Below, one piece after another: positions 10,706 through 20,977 of a stretch of DNA of 64,000 bases (positions are counted from its first letter, which is position 1; each line of letters opens with the position of its first letter). The notes under the pieces are model-generated. The model saw only the letters and a list, made by a program, of their open reading frames with translations. It made no database searches and had not been told where the DNA came from. Source of the stretch: Aurantiochytrium sp. KH105 (Eukaryota; Sar; Bigyra; Thraustochytrida; Thraustochytriidae); assembly GCA_003116975.1 (NCBI GenBank), contig BGKB01000027.1:310001-374000 (forward strand), written 5' to 3'. Position numbers and translations under genes: made by a program.

Positions 10706-11975
10706 GGTGGCGATGTACCGGAGCGCACGTCGCTAGGCACGCAAGAAGCGGGTGGAGGTGCCGCGTGCACGTCTGCGACGCAACAACGATTTGGGTGCGG
10801 ACGTGCTTGCACCGACGGCCAGCAGGTGCGCGCAACTCTGCTTTGCCTTGTCCCTAGAGCCTGACCCTGTTCCCACTATCTCGGGAGGCCGCGAGCCTGA
10901 GAAAAGGGGTGACTGAGCTGCCGCTAATCCAGGATTCGTTGATGCGATGCTTCGGAGACACCTTCTTTCCCTTTCGCGCGGTCTGCCCCCGCTTCTCCTT
11001 CTCCTTCTTCTTCCACCACTACTTTTGTTTATATTTTGTCTAATTCGGAAGTGGATTGCGTCGGGTCCGCGCCGCCGCAATCACCGGCCGCGTCGGCCAA
11101 CGGGAGTCGGCTTGGAAGAATATCACCCACTCACTGTTGGGGCGATCGCAAAACGAGCCAAACTTGCCAAAAAGCATAAAAGCAGCGAAGTAAAGGGCGA
11201 AATGGATCCCCGGCCTTTGGCCCTCCGCGCGCGGTCCCGTCCCTCTCTCTCTCTCTCATTCTCTCTCAGGAATAAAAATGGCAACCGCTGCTGCGCATTC
11301 CGCGCCCAAATCCACGATGGCGCCAATCAGCAGCTGATGAGTCTATCTGTCTCCAGCTCCAGCCAGCACGGATGCTCTTGGTCGCACGCACGCACGCACG
11401 CACCCACGCACCCACGCAAATAAGCTCGCTCGCTCGCTTGCTTGAAGGTTGGCGTTTTAGCCAACCTAACGCGCTGGAAGCTCCCGGGCGCCAACATTCA
11501 ATTTACGAGACCGGTGTCATCCGTGGTGTGCTGTGGGGATCTGCGGGGCCGCTGGCGGGGCGTAGGCTCGGGGTGGATAGGGGCTTGCTGGAGCGAAGCT
11601 GCATTCATAGGGCTCAAGCAGGGATGGGAAAAAACGCGAGGCAACGGCACCAGACCGCCATTCGATCATTACCAACGACGCCGCGTCAGTCCACGTCTAC
11701 GCGCGCGCTCACGATCGTGGACACGAGAAGACGCGCGCGCTTGGCTCTCGACCGCTCCTTGCCCTCCCCGACACGCGCTGGCCGTGTGACCGTCGCAGGT
11801 GCCCCGCGTCCTCATGAACATGAGCGATGACAGCAGCACGGCGGACGGCTACACGGTCGCGTCGCAGGCTCTCGCGCCGGTCATGTCTTCTGACGCTGCC
11901 GAGAGAGCGTTGGGAAGCACCAGCATAGAGGACGCTGCGCTTGCTTTGCCATCCAATTCCCCCCTCTGCACGTGA
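10706..11975. other. Intergenic region upstream of the kinase
   Basis: GC-rich with CT runs (about 10985-11020 and 11235-11270) and a short (GCAC)n-like tract near 11384-11418. Contains the presumed kinase promoter and perhaps the left flank of the degraded transposon. The short ORFs here have low-complexity Arg/Thr-rich translations and are not supported as genes. Confidence 0.5.
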
Positions 11976-14379
11976 GTGGGTTACCTGTCGCGCGAGCGTC
12001 CGGGGAACGCCTTCTCCAAGGATGACGACTACGACTACGACTACGACAACGACGACGTCGACAACAACGAGCCCATGTTTGATGTCGACGCAGACGAGCT
12101 TGATTACATTATCTCGTCGCAGCTTAGCTTTCTCTGCGACCCCAAGGCCATGCGGGCCGTCCACGACAATGCTGTTTTGAGGTTCTCCGTCAAGGGGAAG
12201 GGCTCGTCAATCAAGCTCGTATTCATCTATCACGATGCCATCGCTCAGTTGGCCTTGAGCCACCTTGGCTGCGATGCTTCTTCGATCATGCCACGAAGCT
12301 CCAGAATCGTGATCAGATGATTCAGGATCTGCAGAAGTACGGCAAATATCTGCTCTTTGATGCTTCGCACAATGTGACCACTGCAAGGGGCTTCAAGCTC
12401 TTTTCAATCTTCGGCATCGATGACATGGGTGCAGGTGTTGGATTACTCTACGTCGTGGTCAATCACGTGACTGTCGCCGTTTGCGAGCGAGTCTTTGCAG
12501 TCCTCGCCAACCTCCATAATGACCCAGACTACGAACCTCAGTGCGTCATGTGTGACATGGCCAATGGGCCAATCACTGCCATGCATAGCATGTGGCAGGG
12601 TGTCTCGGTTCAGTACTGTGTGTGGCACGTCCTCCGTGCGTTTCGCGGAAGGCTGGAAAAGCTGAAGAGAGGCTCCTTTGTCGCGAGAGCATTCCGCGAT
12701 CGTGAGCAGAAGATCTGGTTACTTCTCCAGGAGGCAGTCACGACGCACTCTACCTCGGTTCTGAACAAGTCAATTGAAGCGGTGAAAGCTTCCCTTCGTG
12801 GCACGGACGAAGGGGCGCTTAAATTCTTCGTAGAGAACTACTTTGCTGATGAGGAAAAGGTTCTCTGGAGTGCAGCCCATCGGCGAGGCAACCTAGATGC
12901 CACGGGGCGCATGCGGATGACCAACATGATTTGCGAGGCGTGGCACTCTGTTCTCAAGACTGTCTACTTTCGCAATCGTCGTAATCGCCGGCTATCGACA
13001 GTCCTCAGGACTCTGACTACCGTGCGAGGGAGCGATTGTTGCGTGCAAGCCGTGAAACTGCAGGGCTTGAAAAAGCGCCTTCTTGCATGTGGCAGATCAG
13101 CAAGGACAATCCGACAGTCATGGCGGTGAGAGACGTTCGCGACCTTCGAGATGATCTTCCTGACCAGAGTCTGCGCCAGAGCACAAGCATGGTGGACTTA
13201 AGTTCTATTGGAGGACACAATTGGGACAAAGATGGCGAGAGTGACCCCACTGAAATTGCGGCCCGTGATCATGCGGCCAGCCCTCATCAAGACTCGACGC
13301 CTGCACCCGTTGCGCGGGCAAGCATGCAAGGAGTCTATCGAACGCTCGAAGCTACGAACAAAGCAGCGCATGAGAGTGAGTGCTTCCGCTCGAATGTACT
13401 AGGTCCCCTGTGCAGGAATGCTCGGGGCCTGAAATGCCTCGTGCACCATAGGTATCACCCAGAAGAAGACCCGGCCAGGCGCAAGCTTCTGCTCGAATTG
13501 CGGCGGGCCGCAGCCCGAATAGATTTCGTCTTTGAGGAGCTTGCTTTCATGGTGACAATCGAGGAGAAGGGCTACTTAGATTCCGACAGTGTGAACCCGG
13601 CTGAAGACGTTCGACGCCTTCCACGCGACGTGACCAGTCGTTGGGAGCGACAGCCAAGGAAACAGCGGCGAGGAACCGCATTTAGAGAAACTACTGATGT
13701 GAGCATGTCAGCTTCATCTCCGGAGCACGAGGAAACAGCAGCCGCGGACGACTTTCACGCATGGAAAACTAAGATCACGTCATTGAAGCCTCTCATCCGC
13801 GATCAAACTATGCGGGAGCGTCTCGTTGCCTCTGCCCGGGAGCACAGAGATCGCCATCACCGCGGCCTACCTTTCAGCAATTACATGTCGTCTCAACGCG
13901 GCCTTGTGGATGAGATTCTCGCGGGAATTGAGGAACAAGAGCGCTCTCGGCTTCCACCGGGTGAGCGCTACCTTCTCAATGGGCCTTATCGGGAGCACAT
14001 GCCGGATCTTTATGCGTGCATCAAAAACAATCTCCAACTAGACAAGACGAAGGTCTATCGTCATCAGTATCGGAAATGCAATATGGCTCGGGTTCCTCAT
14101 GGCATGACCTTGTTCAAAATCAATGAGACGGTCATTCGCGACTACGACCATTTCAAGTCAATTTACAATGCAGAACGCGACGCTTACGCAAATGTATGGT
14201 TCAGGAAAGTCTATTCAAGCGCCTCGCATTCCTCTCAAGCCCCTCCGGCCGATGGGGGCCAGCCCTGGCGTCCTGATTCAGCCTCTCCAAGGGTGCACCA
14301 AGGGGCACCAAGGGGGCCAAAATACTTAGTGATTGATTTTCAGCCGCCCGTACTCCACACCTCCCCGCATGCATACTAA
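11976..14379 (+). mobile_element. Degraded Mutator-like (MULE) DNA transposon
   Basis: Three overlapping ORF pieces in different frames (11976-12320, 12317-13129, 13036-14379) read as one former transposase gene. The middle piece has the MULE core: first Asp in LLFDASHNVT, second Asp in CDMANGPITAMH, the CVWH motif that follows it, and a Glu in TNMICEAWHSVLK, giving a D-D-E order. The N-terminal piece has an acidic Asp/Tyr repeat and no recognisable DNA-binding domain. The third piece is about 447 codons, charged and unrecognised apart from continuity with the core. Frame changes near 12270 and near 13010-13030 imply at least two frameshifts, so the copy is probably inactive; introns are less likely because the frames overlap without clear splice sites. 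I found no terminal inverted repeats, so the limits given are those of the coding remains only. Confidence 0.75.
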
Positions 14380-15250
14380 CTCCCTTACCACACTCTCGCC
14401 CACACCCAACACAAGGCCTCATATATTGTTGAATCAAGATCCCGCATCTTAGCCCCGCAATCACCGCACCTGGGCTGTCATTTATCTGGTGGGTGGTAAT
14501 CCACTCGGGTGGTTCGTAGATACCTAAAAATACCGGAATTATTGCGTTTGGTTGGCTAAAACTCCAGGCGAGTAAGACTGCGGCAATCGACGTTTCTCGC
14601 CGGTGGGCGAACGGTCGACCAACCGATTCGAAAAAAAAATCAAAGCCGGAGGGGTCTAGGTGCCGATTGGCCTTCGCAAAATCATGTATTTCTCTCGTAG
14701 ACTCCGTGTTATAAATAAGAGCAGGAGCAAAAATATACGGAGATTTGACAGACCCGAAAATCCGCACTTGCGTTTCGCAGACCGCGGCGAGGACGCCTGG
14801 CTTCGGCTCGGCCTGGAGAGCGCGAATCTGGTCTTTTCGAGCCACGAAATTTCGTAGACGAAAAGTTATCGTGTTTGCGGGCCGCGTGGGGTGGTGGTAA
14901 TAGGCGCTAATATGGGCAGAGAGTACCAAGTCGTAATAGGGCAAAGGCAGACGCAAAAGCGCCTGATAAGGTACTAAAAGACTGTTGAAGATCCCAGCAT
15001 CCTGAACAAGCTCCTGGTGTGGTAAGCGATGACATTTTGTTCGAGGAAACGCTTTGGGGAGTACACTTGCTAAATGTGCTTTGTTGTGGCATAGTTTGTG
15101 GTCCTCGTCAGCCTGGGCGTCATGCTTCGCCGGGCGATGCAACAAACGAATACTTTGACAGCTTGTCAGACCAACATCGATCGCAGCAGCAAGCACAGCA
15201 GCAACGATCGGCAAACTTTGTCGATTCCAAGCGGCAAAATGTCGTTGCAT
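14201..15250 (-). CDS. Possible hypothetical protein ORF opposite the transposon flank
   Basis: A 349-codon ORF on the minus strand in a stretch (14380-15000) with no plus-strand coding signal. Its central part has a protein-like composition (many aromatic and hydrophobic residues, for example RLPLPYYDLVLSAHISAYYH) and T-rich third codon positions. Its ends overlap plus-strand transposon ORFs and look like shadow translation. I recognise no family. It could be a remnant of another element or a chance ORF. Confidence 0.22.
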   Translation of the reverse strand: MQRHFAAWNRQSLPIVAAVLAAAIDVGLTSCQSIRLLHRPAKHDAQADEDHKLCHNKAHLASVLPKAFPRTKCHRLPHQELVQDAGIFNSLLVPYQALLRLPLPYYDLVLSAHISAYYHHPTRPANTITFRLRNFVARKDQIRALQAEPKPGVLAAVCETQVRIFGSVKSPYIFAPALIYNTESTREIHDFAKANRHLDPSGFDFFFESVGRPFAHRRETSIAAVLLAWSFSQPNAIIPVFLGIYEPPEWITTHQINDSPGAVIAGLRCGILIQQYMRPCVGCGRECGKGVSMHAGRCGVRAAENQSLSILAPLVPLGAPLERLNQDARAGPHRPEGLERNARRLNRLS

Positions 15251-15951
15251 ACGCAGTTCGTCGCATGGTGGAGTCGATGGACCATAGTGGAGACTTGCTT
15301 ATGTGAGCCACGGCCTCGACTGGCATCGACTTGCGTGATGATGCCCAAAATGACAAGGGTACAATCGAGCAAGCATGCGAGACAATCGGCGAGGACAACG
15401 CAACGCCGATAGCAAGCAACGACTCGCAAGCGATGATCAGCCTGCGAGACGGGAGAAGCGATATGCCAGAGTATGCGCTCGCGGAACACCACGTCCTTCC
15501 AGCGAAACCTCAAGGTTGGGCGCGGCGGCCTCATCACGGCTCGACTTACGGTAGCGACTACATGGGCCCTTACAGGGAACGAGTCGAAGACATCTCTGAA
15601 TTAGGCGTCGAGAACTCGTCGCACAAGATGGGGCCAGGTGCGATGCGCGCGCATCTCGAGAAGGAGTTCCCAGGACGATCGTGTCTTCCTTCTGAGGAAC
15701 GCATCAAGTTGCTCATCGGGCAGCTCAGCACTCAACAGAAGGCTCGAGAGCAAGCTGAAAGACTGGCAAGGACAGCAGAGTTTGCACCGAAGGACGCAGC
15801 AGCTGCAGCAGTTATACAGTCTGGGTCATCAGGAACAGGGCGAAAAGGCATGGAAGCCAAATCTGCCAGCGAGATTCAACTTCTCACGGTCACGAACCCA
15901 AGCAAGACACCCAAGCAAGATCCCCAAGCAAATCATGAAGACTGTTCTTGA
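15019..15951 (+). pseudogene. Broken ORF, probably transposon-associated
   Basis: Frame 1 is open over 15019-15306 and again 15331-15951, separated by an in-frame TGA at 15304-15306. The first part is Gln/Ser-rich (near 15180-15230). The second has a compact segment, MGPGAMRAHLEKEFPG followed by LPSEERIKLLIGQL, that looks like a small helical domain of the kind found next to MULE-type transposases and other mobile-element proteins; this link is from memory and weak. The C-terminus is Ala/Lys-rich and ends with TGA. It lies just downstream of the degraded MULE in the same orientation, so it may be part of the same insertion or of a nested one. Confidence 0.4.
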
Positions 15952-16852
15952 TCAAAACGTTGGGCCCAAGCCAGCTAGCTTCCCTGCAGAGACCCAGATC
16001 AAGGCAGAGACAGTCGACGTGAAGACCAAATATCGCAAAATGCAAGCAAAACCGACCAAAAACGATATTTAACAGCAAGTTTGTCTTCTCCACGCGTTTC
16101 CTTGCCTCTGCCTGCCATCTAGCCCAGCTGCGCGGCAGTCTCCTCCGCAAACACGGTCGCAAAGCCCGCGCAAAGTCGCCCTTTCGCGCAGTTCTGCGCT
16201 GGTCCATCCTCGATGATTAGACTCATGAGGTGAAAAAAGGGGGGTAACACAACTTTACAACGAAGGCTTGCACGGCCGTGCCGCCGGGTGTTCTGGGCAG
16301 CCAGGCGGCGGCAGAGCGAGTCTGCGCGCCGGCGAGGCGATTGGCTGAAGTGCGGAATATCGCGAGTGCCAAATCTCCGTAACCTAATATGGGAAATCGT
16401 CTCCTGATCTTACGTGGAGACGGTCTTAAAAATAAATTCAGTGATTCCAATCCAGCGAACTCATACCCCCAAATTGACTTCACGCCAAACTTAGGCGCTT
16501 TGATCTCTCGTCTACGCAAGATTGGCGGCGCAGCACTCCGTGCAGCGCACTAGGTCCGCTTCAAGACGCACTCAATTTCAATTTTCAAAGTTTCGCACAA
16601 GAGTTGACCATGTTTTTTTTTGTTTTGTTTTTTTCCCAATCTTGCGGAGGATCTCTGTCTTTTTGCACAGGGCTTCGAAACGGAACAAATCGCATACTAA
16701 TAAGGTTTTTGTTTGATTGGAACAAATGGGAAAAAGATAGATACAAGGACTATAAGTGAGACACAGATATTGCGAGTGCAGCGAGCGATTTCACAATTTC
16801 AAAGAGTCAGAGTCGGGCGCAAAAGCAAAAGCACACAGACACATATTAATTC
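15952..16852. other. Intergenic
   Basis: No supported gene. Contains T-rich runs (about 16612-16635). It probably includes the 3' end of the NLR-like gene on the minus strand. Confidence 0.5.
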
Positions 16853-19800
16853 TCAGGTTCGAAGCCCTTGGGCATGCAAAATGTGAACCATTCCGCTAGC
16901 GTCGCCAATAGCGTAAACACTTCCCATGCGAACTGTTATAATGATGCTGTGATCCGTTGTAAAGCCTATACCTTCGCTAAGCTCAATATGCGTTCCATTC
17001 ACATCGTCCACAAGAATGTTCTTTTCAAGCGGAAGTGCCACTACCTCATCTGTGCCGAGTTCCTCGCCCGTTCGAGCACTCCAGTAAAGGGTATGCTCGT
17101 ACGACTGGGACATAACCGTATCGCCCCGAATCGCCACATTTAGGACCCTAGCAGAGTGCCCCCGCAATACGTGCTGCTCCTCGCCCGACATAGCGTTCCA
17201 GATGCGCACCGTACCGTCTTCGGCCCCAGACACGATCGCATGGAGTCCAATTGCCATGCAAAGAACTCGACGAGAGTGCCCTTTCAACACGTGCTGCTCC
17301 TCGCCCAAGGTAGCGTTCCAAGTGCACACCGTGTTGTCAACGGACCCAGACACGATCGTATCGTCCTCAATCGCCACACTGTTGACCCAATCAGAGTGCC
17401 CTTTCAACACGTGCTGCTCCTCGCCCGTAGTAGCGTTCCAGATGCGCACCGTATTGTCATTAGACCCAGAAACGATCGTATCACCGTCAATCGCCACGCT
17501 GTTTACCCCCTCAGAGTGGCCCTTCAAAACGTGCCGCCCCTTGCCCGACGTAGCGTTACAAATGTGAATCGTATTGTCATCAGATCCAGACACAACTTTA
17601 CCGCCCTCGATCGCCACACTGTTGACCTTATCAGAGTGCTCCTTCAACACATGCTGCTCCTTGCCGGACGCAGCGTTCCAGATGCGCACCGTGTTGTCAT
17701 TAGATCCAGACACGATAGTTTGGCCCTCAATCGCCACGCTATTTACCTCATCAGAGTGCCCCTTCAACACATGCTGCTCCTCGCCCGACGTAGCGTTCCA
17801 GATGCGCACCGTCTTGTCCCAAGACCCAGACACGATCGTATTGCCCTCAATCGCCACGCTCCTGACCGGCCCAGAGTGCCCCTTTAAGATGCGCTGCTCC
17901 TCCCCAGACGTAGCGTTCCAGATCCGCACCGTGCCGTCATAGGACCCAGAGACGATTAAATCGCCCTCAATCGCCACGCTAGTGACCGGAACAGAGTGCA
18001 CCCTGAACACGTGTTTTTCCTCGCCCGAGGTAGCGTCCCAGATGCGTACCATGCCGTCTTTGAACCCAGAGACGATCGTACCACCTACAATCGCCACGCT
18101 ATCAACCCAATAAGAGTGTCCCTTCAAGACATGGATCAAGGGGTCGCGGGGATGAGGAAGGCTGGCACGAATAGGCTCCAGCCATGGCCGATTGGGTGCT
18201 TGCAGACCACGTGCCAGAGGATTTTTCGAGTCGTGACCAAGACGCGCCAGAACTTGCGACGCAAGTTCGTTGGGATCGTAGCTGAGAGCATGCACTGCTT
18301 TGCTCAGGAAGCGGGGTGTGTCACTTTCGGGCGCAAAGTAGATGTCGAGTTCGACGCAGTCGCGAATGAGGTTTCCGATTGTGGCACGCCTTTGTGCTTC
18401 ATCGTCACCGACAGAGATGGCGCTCTTTACCCATGCAAAGTCATTTAGAAGCTTGAAAGCCTCGGCGTGCTCGCCGCTATTGACGAGGTGAAAGACGGCG
18501 TGACGGAGCGAAAAATCGTCGTCCCGCGAGCTGCTGCAGAATTTGGCCAAAGTATCATGACCGTCTTCAATGTCCACGCCAAGATCTCCGCTCTGATCGA
18601 AGTCAATCAGCCAATCCGTCATTCGCTTGTGGGTGAGCGCCACGCGACCATCACCGCCCTGGTACAAGAGGTTACGTGCGTCGTCAATAATCTTTTTGGT
18701 TTTCTTCTCGGATTTGTTGAGAAGCACGGCGAGTTGCGCGGCGCTCAGTGGCTCGCGTGCTGCCACGATGGGAGTCAGCAGTGACTGGTAGGCTTCATTC
18801 CCACCAACTTTATTTTGCAGACGCGCAAAATACTTTTCGAACATACCACCGAGCCCATTAGGAATAGCGTCTTCGTGAGAGATATCCTGCAAGGTCAGCA
18901 GTGTACCCTTTTTCCGCTTGTGCATTCGGTTCAGGGTCTTGGGAAGGAAGCTTGCCCAAAGAAAGAGACCCTCGGAGCGTTCCGAGAGAAGCTTGGCGCA
19001 ACGAGCAACGTCGCTTTGTTCCACGACACCGCCCATGTCGCGCAGCAGGTGCTCGATGTGCTTCTCGATGTCGCGAAAGTTTTCTTCGTCCTTGAGCTCT
19101 AGGAATTTGAAGTCAAGGCTGTTGTTGGTGATGCGGCGTTGAATCTCGCCTTCGGGGCGCGTGCTCACAATCAAACTGAGCCACGAGGGCATCTCTTCGT
19201 CCCACGTACGAATGATTTCTCGCAGAACATCGTCGCTCTTGCTGCACTCGTCGAGAGCGTCAAGCACGACCACTTGTCGCATCTGGTCTGAGCCGAGCTT
19301 GGCTGCAGGATTGACGATAATGGCCTGAAATACATCGGCCAGAGGCTTATCGCGGATACCGCCAAAGCTCTCGGAGTCCAGCGCATCGGCAAAGCCAGGC
19401 ACGCTCAGGCAGAGCTGCCATGCAATGCTCACAACAGCCTCTTTCGGCGCAGCGGTCGTGACTTGATCATGCCGAAAGAAATGATACGCCGCAACAAAAA
19501 TAGGCTGGCGTTCTTTATTGCTACGGCGCCACAAGCTACGTACACGTGACGACTTTCGGCGCAGTTCGGGGCCTTCATCAGCACCACTCCTTTCAGCATC
19601 TTCGCCAATCATAAGAGCGCCTCCACGGCGGCAAAGCTCGGCCATGATGACGCTCTTGCCAACGCCGCCATCACCCACAAGAATGAAGACGGCACTCTTG
19701 TTGTCGTTGTACCAATCGCAGAGGTTGTCGATAATCCAGCTCCGCGTGCCGATAGTAAACTTTTTCGCCTTACCCTTGGCCCACGCTTCTGATGTGCAGG

Positions 19801-20977
19801 GATTCAAACTTCCTTTTAAATCACGGAGTCTGGGTGTGATATCAGACGAGGCCTCGGGCGTATTGATGCGCATTCGAATGGCATTGGCGAGGCAATCAAT
19901 AGCCGTGTCAGAGACTTCCGTAAGGTCCACAGGTTTTTGCCGCGCGAGGGTGAACTGAAACTGTCCGGTCCACTTTGCCGCGAACTGCATCATATCCGGT
20001 TCCAGCGCAGCGACAACGATGCGGTCAAATCGTCTGTTGTCAGCGTGTTGAAACTCCTTGAGGCAATAGTCCGATCGATCACCATCATTAACCTTCTTCA
20101 TATACCTTTCGGTTGCGAGAATGAGAAAGACCTTTGACCTCTCGATGCCACGTGACATGCTCTCGTTCATGCTTCCTCGCATCTGCTCATTGTCGAGCCA
20201 AACCTTCAATTTGTGCTCGTCTTCAAGCTTCTCAGCAATCTCTTTTACTTTTTCGTGGGCGCCCCACTCGTGAGACATGAAGACGTCAAACGTCTCAAGC
20301 TGCTCACCCCCAGATTTGAGTCGAATCTGGCGAATGAAGGATGACAAGTCGGCCTTTTCCGGAGCACTGTAGTCAAAGTAAAACTCGTTGGCCATGTACC
20401 AGCTGAGTGCTCCACGCCAGGACTTCTGAAGTCTCATACTGTCGGACACAAGAACCGGAATGAGACTATTTGGCAGTTTGGAGGCCACAGCCTTGATGAG
20501 TGCTTCGTTCTTTTCAAGTGCAGCACTCACCAGAACGGCGACAACAACATTCACGACCTTGGCCTGTTTCTTTGCCTGAGCAGCTATGCTCACGTCCTCA
20601 GCCCGTTTCCTTGCCTCAGCAGCTTTGCTTGCGGCCTTGGCCTGTTTCCATGCCTCGACAGCTTCGCTTGCGATCTCAGCCTGATTCCGTGCCTCATCAG
20701 CTTTGCTAGCGATGCAAATGGACACGCTGAGGCGAGGCTGGATCGCGTCGCCCAGCTGCACAGCCACAATTTCGTCCGCGGGATCGTGTACGATGAGGAC
20801 GATGAGGTCGTTGAGGACCTCAGAGACCTCGAGGTCCGCCTCCACCTCCACCTGCTCAGACGTAGCAGTCTGGAGCTCCGCCTCCGCCTGCGCGGCTTCG
20901 TTCTCCTCGACCTCAGAATGCGCTCCACCGACGCGTCCTCCATTAAAGCGCGCAATCAAGTCCTGCACCAACCTCAT
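16853..20977 (-). CDS. TIR-NACHT-WD40 NLR-like receptor
   Basis: Single ORF of 1,374 aa from the first ATG (20975-20977) to TGA; the frame is open a few codons further upstream. Order: acidic N-terminus; Ala/Lys/Glu-rich helical repeat about residues 95-155 (probable coiled coil); TIR domain about 228-365 (FDVFMSHEWG; Glu308 in SDYCLKEF, the position of the NADase Glu in enzymatic TIRs); NACHT-type STAND NTPase with Walker A GDGGVGKS (about 435-442), Walker B VVVLDALDEC (about 570) and ISTRP-like SLIVSTRPEG; helical and winged-helix region; then nine WD40 blades of about 40 residues from about 950 to 1310. Known families with this plan include fungal NWD/HET-E-type proteins and bacterial STAND immune ATPases. 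The inferred role is a cytosolic sensor that oligomerises on ligand binding through the WD40 propeller and activates its TIR domain. The blades are strikingly alike, which indicates recent amplification. Intronless. Confidence 0.93.
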   Translation of the reverse strand: MRLVQDLIARFNGGRVGGAHSEVEENEAAQAEAELQTATSEQVEVEADLEVSEVLNDLIVLIVHDPADEIVAVQLGDAIQPRLSVSICIASKADEARNQAEIASEAVEAWKQAKAASKAAEARKRAEDVSIAAQAKKQAKVVNVVVAVLVSAALEKNEALIKAVASKLPNSLIPVLVSDSMRLQKSWRGALSWYMANEFYFDYSAPEKADLSSFIRQIRLKSGGEQLETFDVFMSHEWGAHEKVKEIAEKLEDEHKLKVWLDNEQMRGSMNESMSRGIERSKVFLILATERYMKKVNDGDRSDYCLKEFQHADNRRFDRIVVAALEPDMMQFAAKWTGQFQFTLARQKPVDLTEVSDTAIDCLANAIRMRINTPEASSDITPRLRDLKGSLNPCTSEAWAKGKAKKFTIGTRSWIIDNLCDWYNDNKSAVFILVGDGGVGKSVIMAELCRRGGALMIGEDAERSGADEGPELRRKSSRVRSLWRRSNKERQPIFVAAYHFFRHDQVTTAAPKEAVVSIAWQLCLSVPGFADALDSESFGGIRDKPLADVFQAIIVNPAAKLGSDQMRQVVVLDALDECSKSDDVLREIIRTWDEEMPSWLSLIVSTRPEGEIQRRITNNSLDFKFLELKDEENFRDIEKHIEHLLRDMGGVVEQSDVARCAKLLSERSEGLFLWASFLPKTLNRMHKRKKGTLLTLQDISHEDAIPNGLGGMFEKYFARLQNKVGGNEAYQSLLTPIVAAREPLSAAQLAVLLNKSEKKTKKIIDDARNLLYQGGDGRVALTHKRMTDWLIDFDQSGDLGVDIEDGHDTLAKFCSSSRDDDFSLRHAVFHLVNSGEHAEAFKLLNDFAWVKSAISVGDDEAQRRATIGNLIRDCVELDIYFAPESDTPRFLSKAVHALSYDPNELASQVLARLGHDSKNPLARGLQAPNRPWLEPIRASLPHPRDPLIHVLKGHSYWVDSVAIVGGTIVSGFKDGMVRIWDATSGEEKHVFRVHSVPVTSVAIEGDLIVSGSYDGTVRIWNATSGEEQRILKGHSGPVRSVAIEGNTIVSGSWDKTVRIWNATSGEEQHVLKGHSDEVNSVAIEGQTIVSGSNDNTVRIWNAASGKEQHVLKEHSDKVNSVAIEGGKVVSGSDDNTIHICNATSGKGRHVLKGHSEGVNSVAIDGDTIVSGSNDNTVRIWNATTGEEQHVLKGHSDWVNSVAIEDDTIVSGSVDNTVCTWNATLGEEQHVLKGHSRRVLCMAIGLHAIVSGAEDGTVRIWNAMSGEEQHVLRGHSARVLNVAIRGDTVMSQSYEHTLYWSARTGEELGTDEVVALPLEKNILVDDVNGTHIELSEGIGFTTDHSIIITVRMGSVYAIGDASGMVHILHAQGLRT
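17050..18135 (-). repeat. Nine 120-bp in-frame WD40 repeats
   Basis: Each 120-bp unit encodes one blade of the form KGHSxxVxSVAIEGxTIVSGSxDxTVRIWNATSGEEQHVL (shown only as a pattern). Units 2-7 are nearly identical at DNA level; units 1, 8 and 9 are more diverged. Differences cluster at the two residues after HS, the residue after the next Val, and the residues flanking the Asp in SGSxDx. Confidence 0.9.

Noticed and set aside
16855-16870. tRNA B-box-like GGTTCGAAGCC
   Set aside because: No matching A box or cloverleaf around it; it lies inside the end of the NLR-like coding sequence.
17050-18135. Regular 120-bp repeats as a CRISPR-like or satellite array
   Set aside because: The unit is a multiple of three, stays in frame and encodes WD40 blades; there are no unique spacers.
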